NCBI GenBank assembly: GCA_022225965.2
Contig: JAKJXP020000039.1
Coordinates: 1-64,000, forward strand
DNA: 64,000 nucleotides
DNA from: Diatrype stigma
Lineage: Eukaryota > Ascomycota > Sordariomycetes > Xylariales > Diatrypaceae
Reading direction: 5' to 3'
The notes beneath the pieces were generated by a model that was not told the origin of the DNA, made no database searches, and saw only the letters and a list, made by a program, of their open reading frames with translations. Shown one piece after another: positions 1 through 11,729 of this stretch. Position 1 is the stretch's first letter. Each line of letters opens with the position of its first letter. A program made the translations under genes and the position numbers.

Positions 1-190
<190 letters not shown>

Positions 191-192
191 TT

Positions 193-290
193 TATTTTAA
201 ACGGAGGTTATTTTATAAAGGTGGTGTGATACGGAAATTATATCCGGAAATTCAGGCTTAGGAAATATATTCTCGAAGGGTTTGCCTAAT
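193..290 (+). repeat. ~100-bp dispersed repeat, copy 1
   Basis: This copy starts with CGGAGGTTATTTTATAAAGG and continues through GATACGGAAAT and AAATTCAGGCTT. The same sequence recurs in direct orientation at 1,713-1,802 and inverted at 11,640-11,729. Differences between copies are mostly C/T and G/A transitions, as RIP would produce. I do not recognise the family. Copies 2 and 3 behave like inverted termini of an insertion, and this copy has no obvious partner. Confidence 0.6.
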
Positions 291-399
291 TCAACGACAA
301 GTATAAATGTAAAGCTTACGATATAAAAAAGAACTATGCAAAGAAAAGTCTTAACAAAGTATAGAAATAAGAAAAGAGAGTTATAAAAAGATGAAAGGC

Positions 400-1712
400 T
401 TTATCGAAATCATGTTGCTTAGTATTATTACGGAAACGTAATGCCTATCCGGTTTTAATCTTTTAAACGTTAATAACCTTTCGTAAGTTAAGCTTTAAAA
501 TATCGACCATTATGGCCCGAACGTTTACGAAACGTAACGCGTATTATAAATGGTTAAGAATAAATCGTAAAAAAGCCGATTATCGGCGTTTTTTACGGAT
601 TAGAATTACATTAATTAATTAAAGCTGGGGCCCGGATCTTTTATTTCTTTAGGCTTTTTAGGCTTTTTTATTACGTTAATCTAATCTTAGGCATCCTTAT
701 TTTTTAAAACGGGCTGCCGCTGCATATAATCGGAATTAAAACGATAAAAACGGCGGCGACGATAATATAACAATAATCTCCGAAAAATGCGATGTAAAAA
801 GTATGCGTCGTTTACGGCCTATATTTCTTCTGTTCTGTTTAAATAAAAAACTAAAAAAGCTTATAATTCGGCGCATATCGGTAATTACTATTAAAACCGG
901 AGTAATTAATACCCAGCAATTCGGCGCATTATTTAAATGCTTAGCATTAAATTTAGCCGCTTACGTCGTTTATAACGTAAAGCTGGCTTTCGTTTAAAAT
1001 AAAATAGCGTCCTTAATTATAATAAATATTTCCGAAGCTTTTAACGCGGTATTCCGAAAACGCTTAATTCTAAAGCTAAAATAACAAGGCTGAAATAAAC
1101 GCCTTATACGCTAGATAAACCTTTTTTATAATTAACCGGTTAGCTTTTATTCGAATAAAAGACGTTATTACCGATATTATGCCATTTTCGTACGGCGTAT
1201 TATAAGGCTTATTTGTTTTTTCCATTCTGTTTATATTATATACGGAATTTCTATTTCGAAAGGGCCCCCCGTTATTTTCATTTAGATATGCAAACGACAT
1301 TGCGATTATCCGAATAAGGCGCACCACGGGAAAACCTCGGCCCTTTTGAAGGAAAACGTACGCGACATCCTAATATGGGACAAAAAAAACGCGCTTACTT
1401 TTGACCTAATCAAAAGCAACTTATAGCATTTTTATAAAAGTTACGTACCGTATAAAACCTTAATGCGTACTATTAAGAACTTTATAGTCAATATTAAGAA
1501 CGGGTTCGTTCGGTAATTAAAAATTTCCTTTAACGCTAATTTCGATTTTAAAAAATACGCGCATTAATAAGCTATTAAAGCTTTACGGGCGGCTAATTAT
1601 ATTCGGCATTTAAATAAGATTATTCATAATATTTCCGCTAATAAAACAGTAATAGCAATTAAGGCATATATATTATCGGTAATGACGTATAAAGCCAAAA
1701 CCTAATTCTAAC
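400..1712 (+). mobile_element. LINE (Tad-like) reverse transcriptase, 5' segment, RIP-degraded
   Basis: A plus-strand non-LTR reverse transcriptase can be followed through stop codons. At 810-1,080 it reads like the RT core start: RPIFLLF, then KLIIRRISVITI, INTQQFGAL, and an ISEAFNAVFRKRL segment matching the DISGAFDAV...RLI motif. At about 1,165-1,250 comes SYGVL*GLFVFSILF, the fungal LINE G(I/V)PQGSP motif with CAA turned to TAA and Ser to Phe. At 1,284-1,310 there is RYANDIAIIR, where the catalytic YADD has become YAND. Thumb-like sequence ends at VMTYKAKT*F* near 1,710, matching the usual TYGAEAWW. The frame then breaks at the CGGAGG repeat. Its continuation is proposed at 11.73-13.51 kb. 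The element is dead: it has internal stops and a lost catalytic Asp. Confidence 0.85.
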
Positions 1713-1802
1713 CGGAGGTTATTTTATAAAGGTAATGTAACACGGAAATTATATCCAGAAATTCAGGCTTAGGCAATACCTCGAACGTTTTCGCTTGCGA
1801 TT
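1713..1802 (+). repeat. ~90-bp repeat copy 2, left terminus of a large insertion
   Basis: It begins CGGAGGTTATTTTATAAAGG directly where the LINE reading frame stops, and is homologous to 193-290. It is present inverted at 11,640-11,729, where the LINE frame appears to resume soon after. The two inverted copies share about 90 bp, ending at GCGATTAAT, and differ mainly by transitions. This is consistent with long terminal inverted repeats of one ~10 kb element. Confidence 0.6.
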
Positions 1803-2084
1803 AATCGAACCCGTTGCGTTCGTTCTGGCGATTAGTCGAACCAGTTAATTCCATTTTGCCAGCCAATTAATTTTTATTCCTTATAAGTATTATATATAAA
1901 TAATAACAAAACCCATTTATTTTATACATACGGCCAATAATATCATTACATTTCCGGATTTTATTTAAGTTTGTTTTAATTTGCCCGTAATTTGTTTCGA
2001 TTTGTTTTAATTTGCCTATAGCTTTTTCGCAGCTTGCCTTAATTTGCCCGTATATTTTATTATATTACTAAATCATTCCAGCTT

Positions 2085-2470
2085 TTTTCAAAAATCTTTT
2101 CATTTTTTTTTGCAATCCATCCGTAATACATTACGATTTTTTCATTTCCATCCGTAATTTATCCGTAATGCATTACGATCTTTTCATTTTTATCCGTAAT
2201 TCATTCGTAATGCATTACGACTTTTTCATTTTTACCCGTAATCCATTTGCAATATATTACGATCTTTTTATTTTTATTCGCAATTTATCCGTAATGCATT
2301 ACGGCCCTTTCGAGTTTTATACGTAACTCATTCGTAATACGTTACGGCTTTTTCGAATTTTATGCGCGACTTATATATAATCCTTTTAAATTTTATACGT
2401 AATCTTTTCGTTATAATATAACGCATTATAGGTTTTTCGAAACTTATTCGCGGCTTATATGTAACCTTTT
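2085..2470. repeat. Tandem repeat, ~60-bp unit, TCCGTAAT..ATTACGA
   Basis: Several imperfect units repeat the pattern TCCGTAATxCATTACGA followed by a CTTTTTCATTTTTA-type spacer. The ATCCGTAAT/ATTACG part is itself nearly palindromic. Units become more divergent to the right (TTTTATACGTAATC...). It lies between the left terminus of the large insertion and the lysine-coding minisatellite. No coding potential is visible. Confidence 0.7.
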
Positions 2471-2739
2471 CGAATTTTATTAATATAAATCATTTTACGA
2501 ATTCCAAGGTTTATTATGTTTATTAATAATTTTAGTTATTAAATTAATTTATTTACAAGCAATATTCGCATATTTCTATTTAAAAATGCTTTTTTTTGTT
2601 GCAATTATATTTTATAAAACGTATATATGCTTATGTTTTTATTTCGAATTAATATTAATTTTATTTTATTATATAAGCATTTTGTTTTTATATTGCAATA
2701 AATAATTTCTTTCGTATTACTTTTGAACATACGGTTTTT

Positions 2740-3268
2740 TAATTTCCTGGTTTTTTTTAATTTGGTTTTTTTTAATTAATTCCTTTTTAGTTAGTTCCTT
2801 TTTAACCAGTTCCTTTTTAGCTAGCTTTTTTTTAGCTAGCTTTTTTTTAATCAGCTTTTTTCCAGCCAGTTCCTTTTTAGCCAGCTTCTTTTTAGCCAGT
2901 TCTTTTTTAGCTAGCTTTTTTTTAATCAGCTCCTTTTTAGCCAGTTCCTTTTTAACCAATTCCTTTTTAGCCAGCTTTTATTTAGCCGGCTCCTTTTTAA
3001 TCAGTTCTTTTCCAATTAACTCCTTAATTTTTGGTTCTTTAGCAGCCGGCTTTTTTTTAACCAGTTCCTTTTTAATTGGCTTCTTAACAGCTGGCTTTTT
3101 AATAAGTAACTTTTTAGCAGGTGGCTTTTTAATAGGTGGCTTATTAATTTTTGGCTTATTAATTTCTGGCTTTTTAATAATTAGCTTATTAATCTTTGGA
3201 TTTTTAATAGCCAGCTTTTTAATTTTAATCCTTGGCCTATTCTTATTTGATTCCTTATTCTTTAGCAA
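2740..3268 (-). repeat. Minisatellite encoding Lys-rich pentapeptides on the minus strand
   Basis: A 15-bp unit (CCTTTTTAGCCAGTT on the plus strand) is repeated more than thirty times. Read on the minus strand it gives near-perfect KKELA/KKKLA pentapeptides in two open frames (2,717-2,959 and 2,978-3,268). The repeat is followed by degenerate KKPxINKP units. The open frame follows from a repeat unit that is a multiple of three and lacks stops, so I do not call a protein-coding gene. It might be the low-complexity tail of a transposon ORF. A shorter related KGA/KKGA-type repeat lies at 11,210-11,260. Confidence 0.7.
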
Positions 3269-3729
3269 TTTAGCTACGCCATTTGCTTAAATCTAATCGA
3301 CGTCGTACAAATTTAATTTACGAAATGCTTAGCAATATATATTATCGTAATAAACAGATTTAGAATAATTTATTTCGCATAATTGTCGTCCGTTTTAAAT
3401 AATACATTATTTAACGAAATTACCGGTCGCATCGACGTTATTAAAAAAAACCGTTATAAACTCCGATATTATTTAATTTACGGGCCAAATTAAATTTTAA
3501 TAACGATACGTTTTAATTAAGTTTAAAAAACGAATCGACATTATAAATTCCCTTTTAAATTTAATTTTATTTTATTCCTAATTATTATTTGCTTTTTTTA
3601 TTTTTTATTATTTTAAGCTTTCCAAATTTATTAATAAAATAATTTTCCAATTTAATATTGCCAAAAATACGATTACGCTAATATATTTAATTTGCTTTCT
3701 TGCCGTTTTTATTATTCTTTAATCCGATT

Positions 3730-6700
3730 ATGGCATTACTTATTTTTTAACCGCATAATAAGCCGCGTAATAAGCCGCGTAATCGTCCGCTTAATCGGGC
3801 TATTCGAATTATTCGTACTTTTGCTTCGGTTAATTATTACGTAACGCCTAAACGTATATCGACGTTAATATTAAAACCAACGCCATAATTTTTCCAGTTA
3901 TAACATGCTAGCCTTAATCGTAATTTATAAGCCTTTTTTAATCTTTCGTTTTTTTTATTTTTCAAATAAATTCGAACGCAAAAACGAAAACGACTTTAAA
4001 TACATAATTATGCGTTTTTTCGAACAGTTAAACGTAAATAGCAACAATAAATTCGACTTCCAGAACATCGTAATTTCGACGAAAAACTAATATAATACAG
4101 AAGCAACGATTAAAAGCTTACGTTATTTCTTAAAAACGCAACTATTAAAAAACGATTCGACGAAGCCTTAAAAGCGAAACAGATATATTTTTGCCCGCGT
4201 TATTAATATAAATAATTCGACATTAAGCTATTAAGCATAAATATTTACATTATTTATTAAATAAAAAATAATAAAAAATTAACAAACGAACCTTTTTATT
4301 TTTTTATTAGCAATAATTTAAATTTTAGCGACGTTTCTTTTTGGTTTATTCCGTTTAAAGCAATTAAGGAACTATTTATTACAAAAATTTATATTATAAT
4401 TAATATTTTTATTATTCGTTTTATTATTATATAATTTAATTAATTAATTAATTTCTTATAAATTCGTAATTAACAATATAAATATACGGAACATATTATA
4501 TACTTTTTACGCAATATTAACAAAATATATAACGAATTACCTTTATTTTTAAAGCATTTCGACATAATTCTTTTTCGTCCTAAAAATATCGATAATGTTC
4601 CAAAAATAAAGCGTTAATTTCGCCGGCGGTTTCGTATTCGTTGCTAAATTATATATATATAGCTAAACTTTTTTTCTGCAAATTATCCGGGCTATATAAA
4701 CTTTACATTAAATCATTATAACCTATTTTAATTACCTAAAAATAGCGATATTTACGATTTACTTAATATTTACGAAACGAATAAAATATATACAGCGATA
4801 AATCCGAACGCGGATTTCGTAAATAAAGCTATTCCAAAAAATATCGATATATACGATAAAACGGCGGTTCCTAATTTACTTATTAAAGCATTTAAATTAA
4901 ACCGCTTAAAAGAAAATAATAAAAATAATCCGTCGTTTTCGAAACCGAATATACCGTTATAAGCAATTTAACCAAACGCTATTTATTATTTTTCAATGCC
5001 ATTTATGCGGCAAATCCCTTTTAATAAATTCAATTAATCCTATGCCTTATTTTTTTTTACGTATTTTATACTTTATTCTTATAATAAGGCCGATTTTATT
5101 AAGTTTCGATAACGTATTATTAAATATTAAAATTATTTTAATTATATTATGCGCTAAAAAAATAATCGCTTTATTAAGCATTATATTTTTCGATATATTA
5201 TATTAAATACTTTAATATATAAGCAAGCCCGTAATTATAGCCGTTATTTTACGAATAAGGAATTTAATTCGCCCATTTTTAAGCGCCAATTATAAAAGGC
5301 TTTTAAAAATCCGGACAAGCCTAAGGCATAAGTTATTTTTAATCGCATTATTCGGTTTATAAATATTATTAAAAGCATTCGTTTTTTTTAATATAAGCAT
5401 CGGCAAAAACTAAAAGCCTTTTTTTATTATTTAAAGCTGCCGTTTACGTTTATTACTTTAAATCCGGCAAATCTTTATTAATAAAGCTTATACCGTTATA
5501 TGCCTAAATTTAACCAATAAAAGCAATTAAACGAACATAAACGAATAAGCTTATTTCGACGCTTATTACGTAAAAATCCTTATATTGCTGCGTAGCATTT
5601 TTTTTTTCGGACTATTTTATTTCGAAAGATCGTATTAACGGAAAAATTCAATTTCGGCGACTTTTGGTACCGCTTTAAATAACAGGATCGTAACAACGGT
5701 TACGTTTATAAATTATATTAATTTAAAAATAACTCCCTTCCGGATATGGACACATAAAAAAATCGGAATATATACGTCAAGGTTTAGGGCTACCATATTA
5801 TTGCCATAAATCCTAAGCCCCAAAAAATCGGCCGCAGCAATACGGATAACAATCCGTTATGTATTAATTTTTTTTATACGAAGCTTATATAATAATAATT
5901 AAATAATATCGTAAACCGTTATTAATGTTATAAATATTTTATTACGTATTATTTCCGGATTACCAAAAAGGCGGCTAACGAAATTCGGAAAAAAAGCAAA
6001 AAATTGCCAAATTCCGTTTGCCGCTTTAATTTTCCATGCTTTATACGAAACGAATCTCGCGTTATTAAAATGGAAAACAAGTTTTAATAATTATTTAATG
6101 CCGTACGTAATAATATTTATTTTAATTAATTTAATCCATTAATAATTATGTCGTAATTAATTAATACGAATATTTTTCCGTATATCAATAATGCGGCTAT
6201 TATTAATTATATAACCAAATATTGCGGCAAATCCGAATAATAATTTGTTACATATGTTTAAATTGTCCAATTTATTTTGCCGCATATAATTAATAATAAT
6301 CCTATGTTTTCGTTTATTTTTAAGCTTATAAATAAGCTTATCGAAAAAAGAAATTATTTTGCTTAAAAAGTTTGTTATTATTTGCTACAGCTTTCTTTAT
6401 AAAAAAACAATCGTATAATACGTAACGTCGATTATTGCCTTTTTAAAAAGCATGTCCGAATTTTAAATCTTAATAACGAAAGCGACGAAATTAAAAAAAA
6501 CGTTATAGCTTAGGAAAAATATAAATAAAAAGGTATACATATGGAATACGTTTCGTATTTCGAATTCGTCGAATATTGGGATTTTAAAGATTAGGACTTT
6601 AAAAAGTAGCATATCATTAATACGCAACCTAAAGTATTAAATTATTTCCTTCGCTATAAACTTATTCGAACTTATTAGCAATTCTTTGATTTTTATCGAA

Positions 6701-8430
6701 TAAAGCTATTACTAAACTATTTTCATCGTTATATTAATGAATTATTAATTAATAACGAAATTAAATTCGACAATTATGTTGCAACATATGCATATTATAT
6801 GTAATATCATATTTATAAAGATAATTATTACGGTACGATTAATCGAAAAAATATTTAGCCCGATAATAAAAAATTCGAGCTTAGCCTAAATAATACGAAT
6901 AATATCATTTTAAAAAATTAACAATACATTATTCGAATAATATTAAATTTTTTGCCCGAATAAAAAAACGTTAAATTATTTAGCCGCCGTAATATTAATG
7001 TTAATTACGATTGGTTTTTTTATATTAATTAATACGTTTACGAAAACTTCGCCAGCGGTAGCTATTAAAAAAAACGCCGTAAAAAATATTCCGACAATTA
7101 CGATATTAAGAATTTGCCATTAAATGTAATTAAAACTTTAAATTTTAAGTAACGAATTATATATAATATAATAATTAATTATTATTAAAGCTTTTTTATC
7201 GGTAATTAATTAAAGCAGTTATTATTATACGTTAATAGCAATAATGGAATTAAAAAGTCCTATCTTATTAAGATTATATCGTTATATTTTTAATAGCTAT
7301 TTATAATAAGCAAGTCGTTCGTAATTCGAATTATTCTAATTGGCGTAATTAATAATCAAATTAGCGGCCAAATATTGCATTCTTTGTTTCGTTTATTTAT
7401 TAATGGCGAATATAAGCCCTTAATAAAAAATGCTAGCTTATTAAATATTTTATAACGGCGCTTTCGTAACGTTTATTTTTTTATTATCGACGAAAAAAAC
7501 ATATTCGGCTTATAAAATTTAAGCTGGATTAACCGGCGGCTTTAAAAAATTTTTCCTAATCGCCGCAATAGCTATTTTAACGGCTTAAATATATTGCTTA
7601 TCGGAAATTTCTTTTAATTATCTTCCGTTATAAATAAGCCGTTATATGCTTTTAAGCAATTAATTAAATATTACGATATTATTAAATACGGATTATATAA
7701 AGCTTTTAAGCGTTCGGTATTTTTTATTACTATTTAACGCCAACAAAAATCCGAATAAATCCGATTTCGCAAAGCCTTATTAAAGTTGTAATAACTTAAG
7801 GTTTTTATCGCTTTTTGGGAGTTATTAACGTTTAAATGCGTTATAAAGCTTTTTTTTACCGAAATTATAAGCTTCGATAATATTATACGTATTTATTTTA
7901 TTAAGGCTCGTATTAATTAATATAACCATAATTATATAATACGGCTTACAAATTCAATTATTTAGGTTTATGCTAAGCATAAAAAATTTAATACAAATAA
8001 GGCCGTTTTTTTAATGCTAGTAACCTTTTTAAAAGCTTTTTTATTTGCATTAAATACCGGGTTATATTAATACGTAACTTATAGGGCCATATTGGTTTTA
8101 TAAACGGAACTTAGGATATGGTATACGATATTTCTTAAACTTAGGGCTTAAACGTTATAAATAATGCTCCGGAAGTTATTATAATAGCTTTTAACAATTA
8201 TATTGGCCCGGCATTTATTAATTCGGATAGCCGTAAATTTCGCAACGATTAAAGTAAGGCTGTCGTATTTATTTTTCGGATTCGATAAAACTTTGTCGTA
8301 AAAAGTATTATTTATTACCGAAAATAATTTCCCTTATTTATTGCATATGCCATTATAATGCATAACTTTTAAGGCGTTATTTTGCGCCAAATAATATGTA
8401 ATATTTCGAATCGTAAATTTGTTACTGAAC
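3730..8430 (+). mobile_element. Helitron Rep-helicase, RIP-degraded
   Basis: One long plus-strand reading frame, with many stops and some shifts, follows the Rep/helicase protein of fungal Helitrons. Near 4,470-4,600 it reads QYKYTEHIIYFLRN and LPLFLKHFDIILFRPKN, the Helitron N-terminal domain. At 5,659-5,760 it reads DFWYRFK*QDRNNGYVYKLY, the Rep motif normally FEWQ.RG..H.HG, with both His now Tyr. At 7,230-7,290 it reads NNGIKKSYLIKII, the helicase Walker A GTAGTGKS. At about 7,476-7,515 it reads FIIDEKNIFGL, Walker B. At 8,175-8,240 it reads AFNNYIGPAFINSDSRKF, and at 8,325-8,375 FPLFIAYAIIMHNF*G, motif VI. The Rep and helicase halves keep their usual order and spacing, so the original element was probably autonomous. 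The 5'-TC and 3'-CTRR ends were not located. Confidence 0.85.
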
Positions 8431-11025
8431 TATTATATATAACCATTTTTAAAATATTTACATTATAAAGCTTAATATTCGATATTCCATTTAATCGCGG
8501 CCGTTTTTATTACGAAAATAATTATCCGCTTATATAAATAAAACTTAACGACTATAATACCCGCTTAAAACATGTTTTAATTCGGTCTTTATATATAATT
8601 CATTTTCGGTAATTCCTTATTTATTAATTTAATAACAATAATTTTAATAACAGCAATTTTCATAGCATTAATTTTATTTCGTAAAAAACTTTTAAATATA
8701 AATGCAATAGCTTTTTTTTTTACGGCAATTTCTCGTATTTTTTATATTTTTTTAATTTAGTTTTGCGTTTTCTTTTTTATTTATAAATACATATTAAATA
8801 TTTTGCCGCCTTATAATTATAACCGTTTATTTTCAGTCCAAATCATATATGGCTTGGCCATAATTGGATTAATATCTTCGTCGTAAATGTTTGGCCTATC
8901 GTTTTTTTTGGCTCGGAATTTTGCGAACATGTTATTTTTAAAAATGCATATTTTTCTTAATATCTTATAACTTCCGCATTTATATCTTATAATATTGGTT
9001 CCGGAAATAAACCAGTAGCCATAAAACGGCCATATATAATAAACGTTAATTTTATATTATTAATACGGCGCAATATTGGGCTATTCATAAATTTAAATAT
9101 ATAAGGCCGCTTTGGCATTTATATTAATTAATAAAAAATGCATAATTTTGTCCATAAAAAGGCCGACTTTAATAGCTACGTATATTTCATATGCTTATGC
9201 CGGCGATTTTTTATTAGTCGTATAAGTCGAGAATAATTAAGGCCCGATTATTACATTTCAAAACTTAATATCCGTAATATTCCATTTAATAAATCGTTTT
9301 TAAGCCATTCTTATTAAAAACGTAATAATTAAATAAAATAATGCCTATATGCTATTAATATGCGATTTATATAAATACGTATAACAAATATATACCTAAA
9401 TAAAGGTAGCATTTAATTTGGTTAATACCGCAAATTCTTTATAAAAACGATAAAGCTAATAAGGTATAATAGGAAGAAATATATCGATTAATTTTTTAAG
9501 AATATCGGTAATTTGCTTAATGCTGGCATAATCGATAATAATTTAAATAAGCTTTTGGTTTTTTTTAAGCGTACGATAAAATGGATTTTTTTCGATATTA
9601 AAAATGGGAATGTTACGGACAGGCGGCTTAGATTTTTAATAATGGCTTCCATTATTAAAAATGAAAATATGCGAAATTTAACGAACCAGCTTTTATATCT
9701 TTTCGTTCTTAATTGTATTAATAATAGGTCGTGGTTTACGGTTATCCATAATAGCTATTATATACGGAAGATTTAATTTAAATGGTAATGTATTAAAAAC
9801 GAATTAAGACTAACGGGCAAAATAAAGTTGCTACATAAAAAATTAAAACTTAAAAGTTAAAAGTATTAAATAAAAAAATTTACTTTATATGTTATAATAA
9901 ATTTGGCTTATTTAAATAGCTTATAATTATTTTATTTAAGGCATATATTATATTTATTATATTGCTATAATTTAAAAAAATGCCAATTGCAATTATTAAA
10001 GCTTGCTTATGTAATACCTATAAGCTAAATTCTTAATTAAACCTAATTAATTTACTTATAAACCAAATTTTTAACCAGACCTAATTTATTTGCTTACTTA
10101 TTATATCTTTACTGCTAGGTCGTTTTTTTTCGAGAAGTTTATTTTATATCATTATAACAGCTTATATATTATTCGTTTTAGTCGTCGCCATTTATAACCA
10201 TATCGTCGTATTCCGTTACTTATAAGCATTACAATGCAGGACTATTCGGCAACTTATTAATTATAATTCATAATAATAAAACTTTTTAACGCCAAATTAT
10301 TAATTATTACGTCTTTTTTATCGATAGAACCCTTATTTTTAATTACGACCTAAACATTAATCCTTATTTTATAAGCAATAACGATAAACCTTTCCGTAAT
10401 ATTAAAATGCTTAATTATATAAATGCAGCAACCTTTAAAATTCGAATTACCGAACTATGATTTACCTTAAATTATAAATTCCAATCCGAATGCCTGCCCA
10501 AAAATGGAATTAAGGGCATGGTCTCGTTTATTACCGAATGCGTTAACCCGTTTAAGCTACTATTTATATTCGAAATTAACCCGAAATACGCCATAGGAAA
10601 AAATAATAAAACGACATATAATACCAATAAACCGACATTTATTTAAATGCTACAGCAGGTACTTTTAAACCTATCCGAATATTAAATTAACGTTTTATAT
10701 TGAATGCTTCGAAAGATACTCCTAATTTTCGATTCGCTGGCAACTCATAATACGTATTAAAAAATTTAATAGGTATATTACGATTTCTAAAAAAAATCCG
10801 CTTTAAATAAACCTTGCCTTATTATTATCGTCTTTATAAATAAGCTTCCGCAATAAAATAATAAATAAACCTATAACTTTTGGATTGCTTATTTTTTTAA
10901 GGCTTTATTTATGGATTCCTTTTACGCAAAACAATAATATAGTAATAGCTATAATTAAATTATTACGTCGTCGAATATATTAAGTAATTAAAAAAAAATA
11001 ATCAAAAAACATATCGGCCTTAAAA
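8431..11025. mobile_element. AT-rich degenerate DNA inside the large insertion, family unknown
   Basis: The composition is that of the surrounding RIP-mutated transposons. On the minus strand, about 9,780 down to 8,900, a long frame with several TAA/TAG can be followed (start MDNRKPRPIINTI, later KNQKLI*IIIDYASIKQITDIL and GRFMATGLFPEP). On the plus strand, 10,430-10,690 has a second partial frame (ECLPKNGIKGMVSFITEC). I cannot assign either to a transposase family. No intact gene is present. Confidence 0.5.
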
Positions 11026-11639
11026 ATGAAAAATCGAATAAACGCAATTAAGCAGCTAATAATTAATTTAATCAATTTATTATCATTAATTCCGATTTAT
11101 CGTCGAATGTTATCCGTATTTTTTCTTATAAGCGCCAGCCTTTATTTAATTCCAATTTGGTATAGCAATTACGTCGCTTATTCCTTATGCTTTTTTAAAG
11201 CCGCTTTTGTTAGCCCCTTTTTTAGCAGCCCCCTTTTTAATAGCCCCTTTTTCAGCAGTTATTATTAATACGGTTTTGGCCGTTTTTGGATTTCGCCTTT
11301 CGATTACGACCATTTATGGATAATAAAAGGCTAAATGCTTTACGTAAATACGAATACCATACGCCTTATTTAAAGCACGGGCTTTCGATCGAATACCTGG
11401 TAAACGAGCCATATCCTTTATTCCCCGTGGACTAAAAAAAATGGGATTCGTACTTTCGCGATTTTCAGCGACAGAATAATTAAAGAAGCTATAAATACGA
11501 ATTATATTTATACGATAAATTACATTAAATTACTGCGCTTAGGTTTAAAAAAAGATTAACGAAAAGCGTTATTTATAAGGCTTAGACTATCGGTAGTTAA
11601 TACAATTCTAAACAAAAAATTATAACAATAGGAACAATT
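11026..11639. repeat. Degenerate DNA with a short AGCCCCTTTTT repeat
   Basis: At 11,210-11,262 the word AGCCCCCTTTTTxA is repeated four times. On the minus strand it encodes a KGA/KKGA-type basic repeat, reminiscent of the larger Lys-rich minisatellite at 2.7-3.3 kb. The rest of the stretch is AT-rich and shows no recognisable coding sequence. Confidence 0.4.
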
Positions 11640-11729
11640 AATCGCAGGCGAAAACGTTCGAAGTATTTTCCAAGCCTGAATTTCTGGATTTGATTTCCGT
11701 ATTACACCACCTTTATAAAATAACCTCCG
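11640..11729 (-). repeat. ~90-bp repeat copy 3, inverted, right terminus of the large insertion
   Basis: Its reverse complement begins CGGAGGTTATTTTATAAAGG and matches 1,713-1,802 and 193-290. TTCTAAC occurs just outside both inverted copies (left 1,706-1,712, right 11,736-11,742). That could be a remnant of a target duplication. The right copy is, however, separated from the repeat edge by six bases, and an alternative alignment puts the repeat edge at AACCTAAT, so the target duplication is not secure. Confidence 0.6.

Noticed and set aside
2085..2470. CRISPR-like array
   Set aside because: This is nuclear fungal DNA, the units decay steadily, and there are no unique spacers.
2717..3268. 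Two Lys-rich minus-strand frames as a gene for a basic protein
   Set aside because: The frames are produced by a 15-bp tandem repeat without conserved ends or a plausible start context.
1713..11729. Assignment of the large insertion to Mutator-like elements by TIR and target duplication
   Set aside because: The TTCTAAC match is offset from the right repeat edge and no MULE transposase was recognised.
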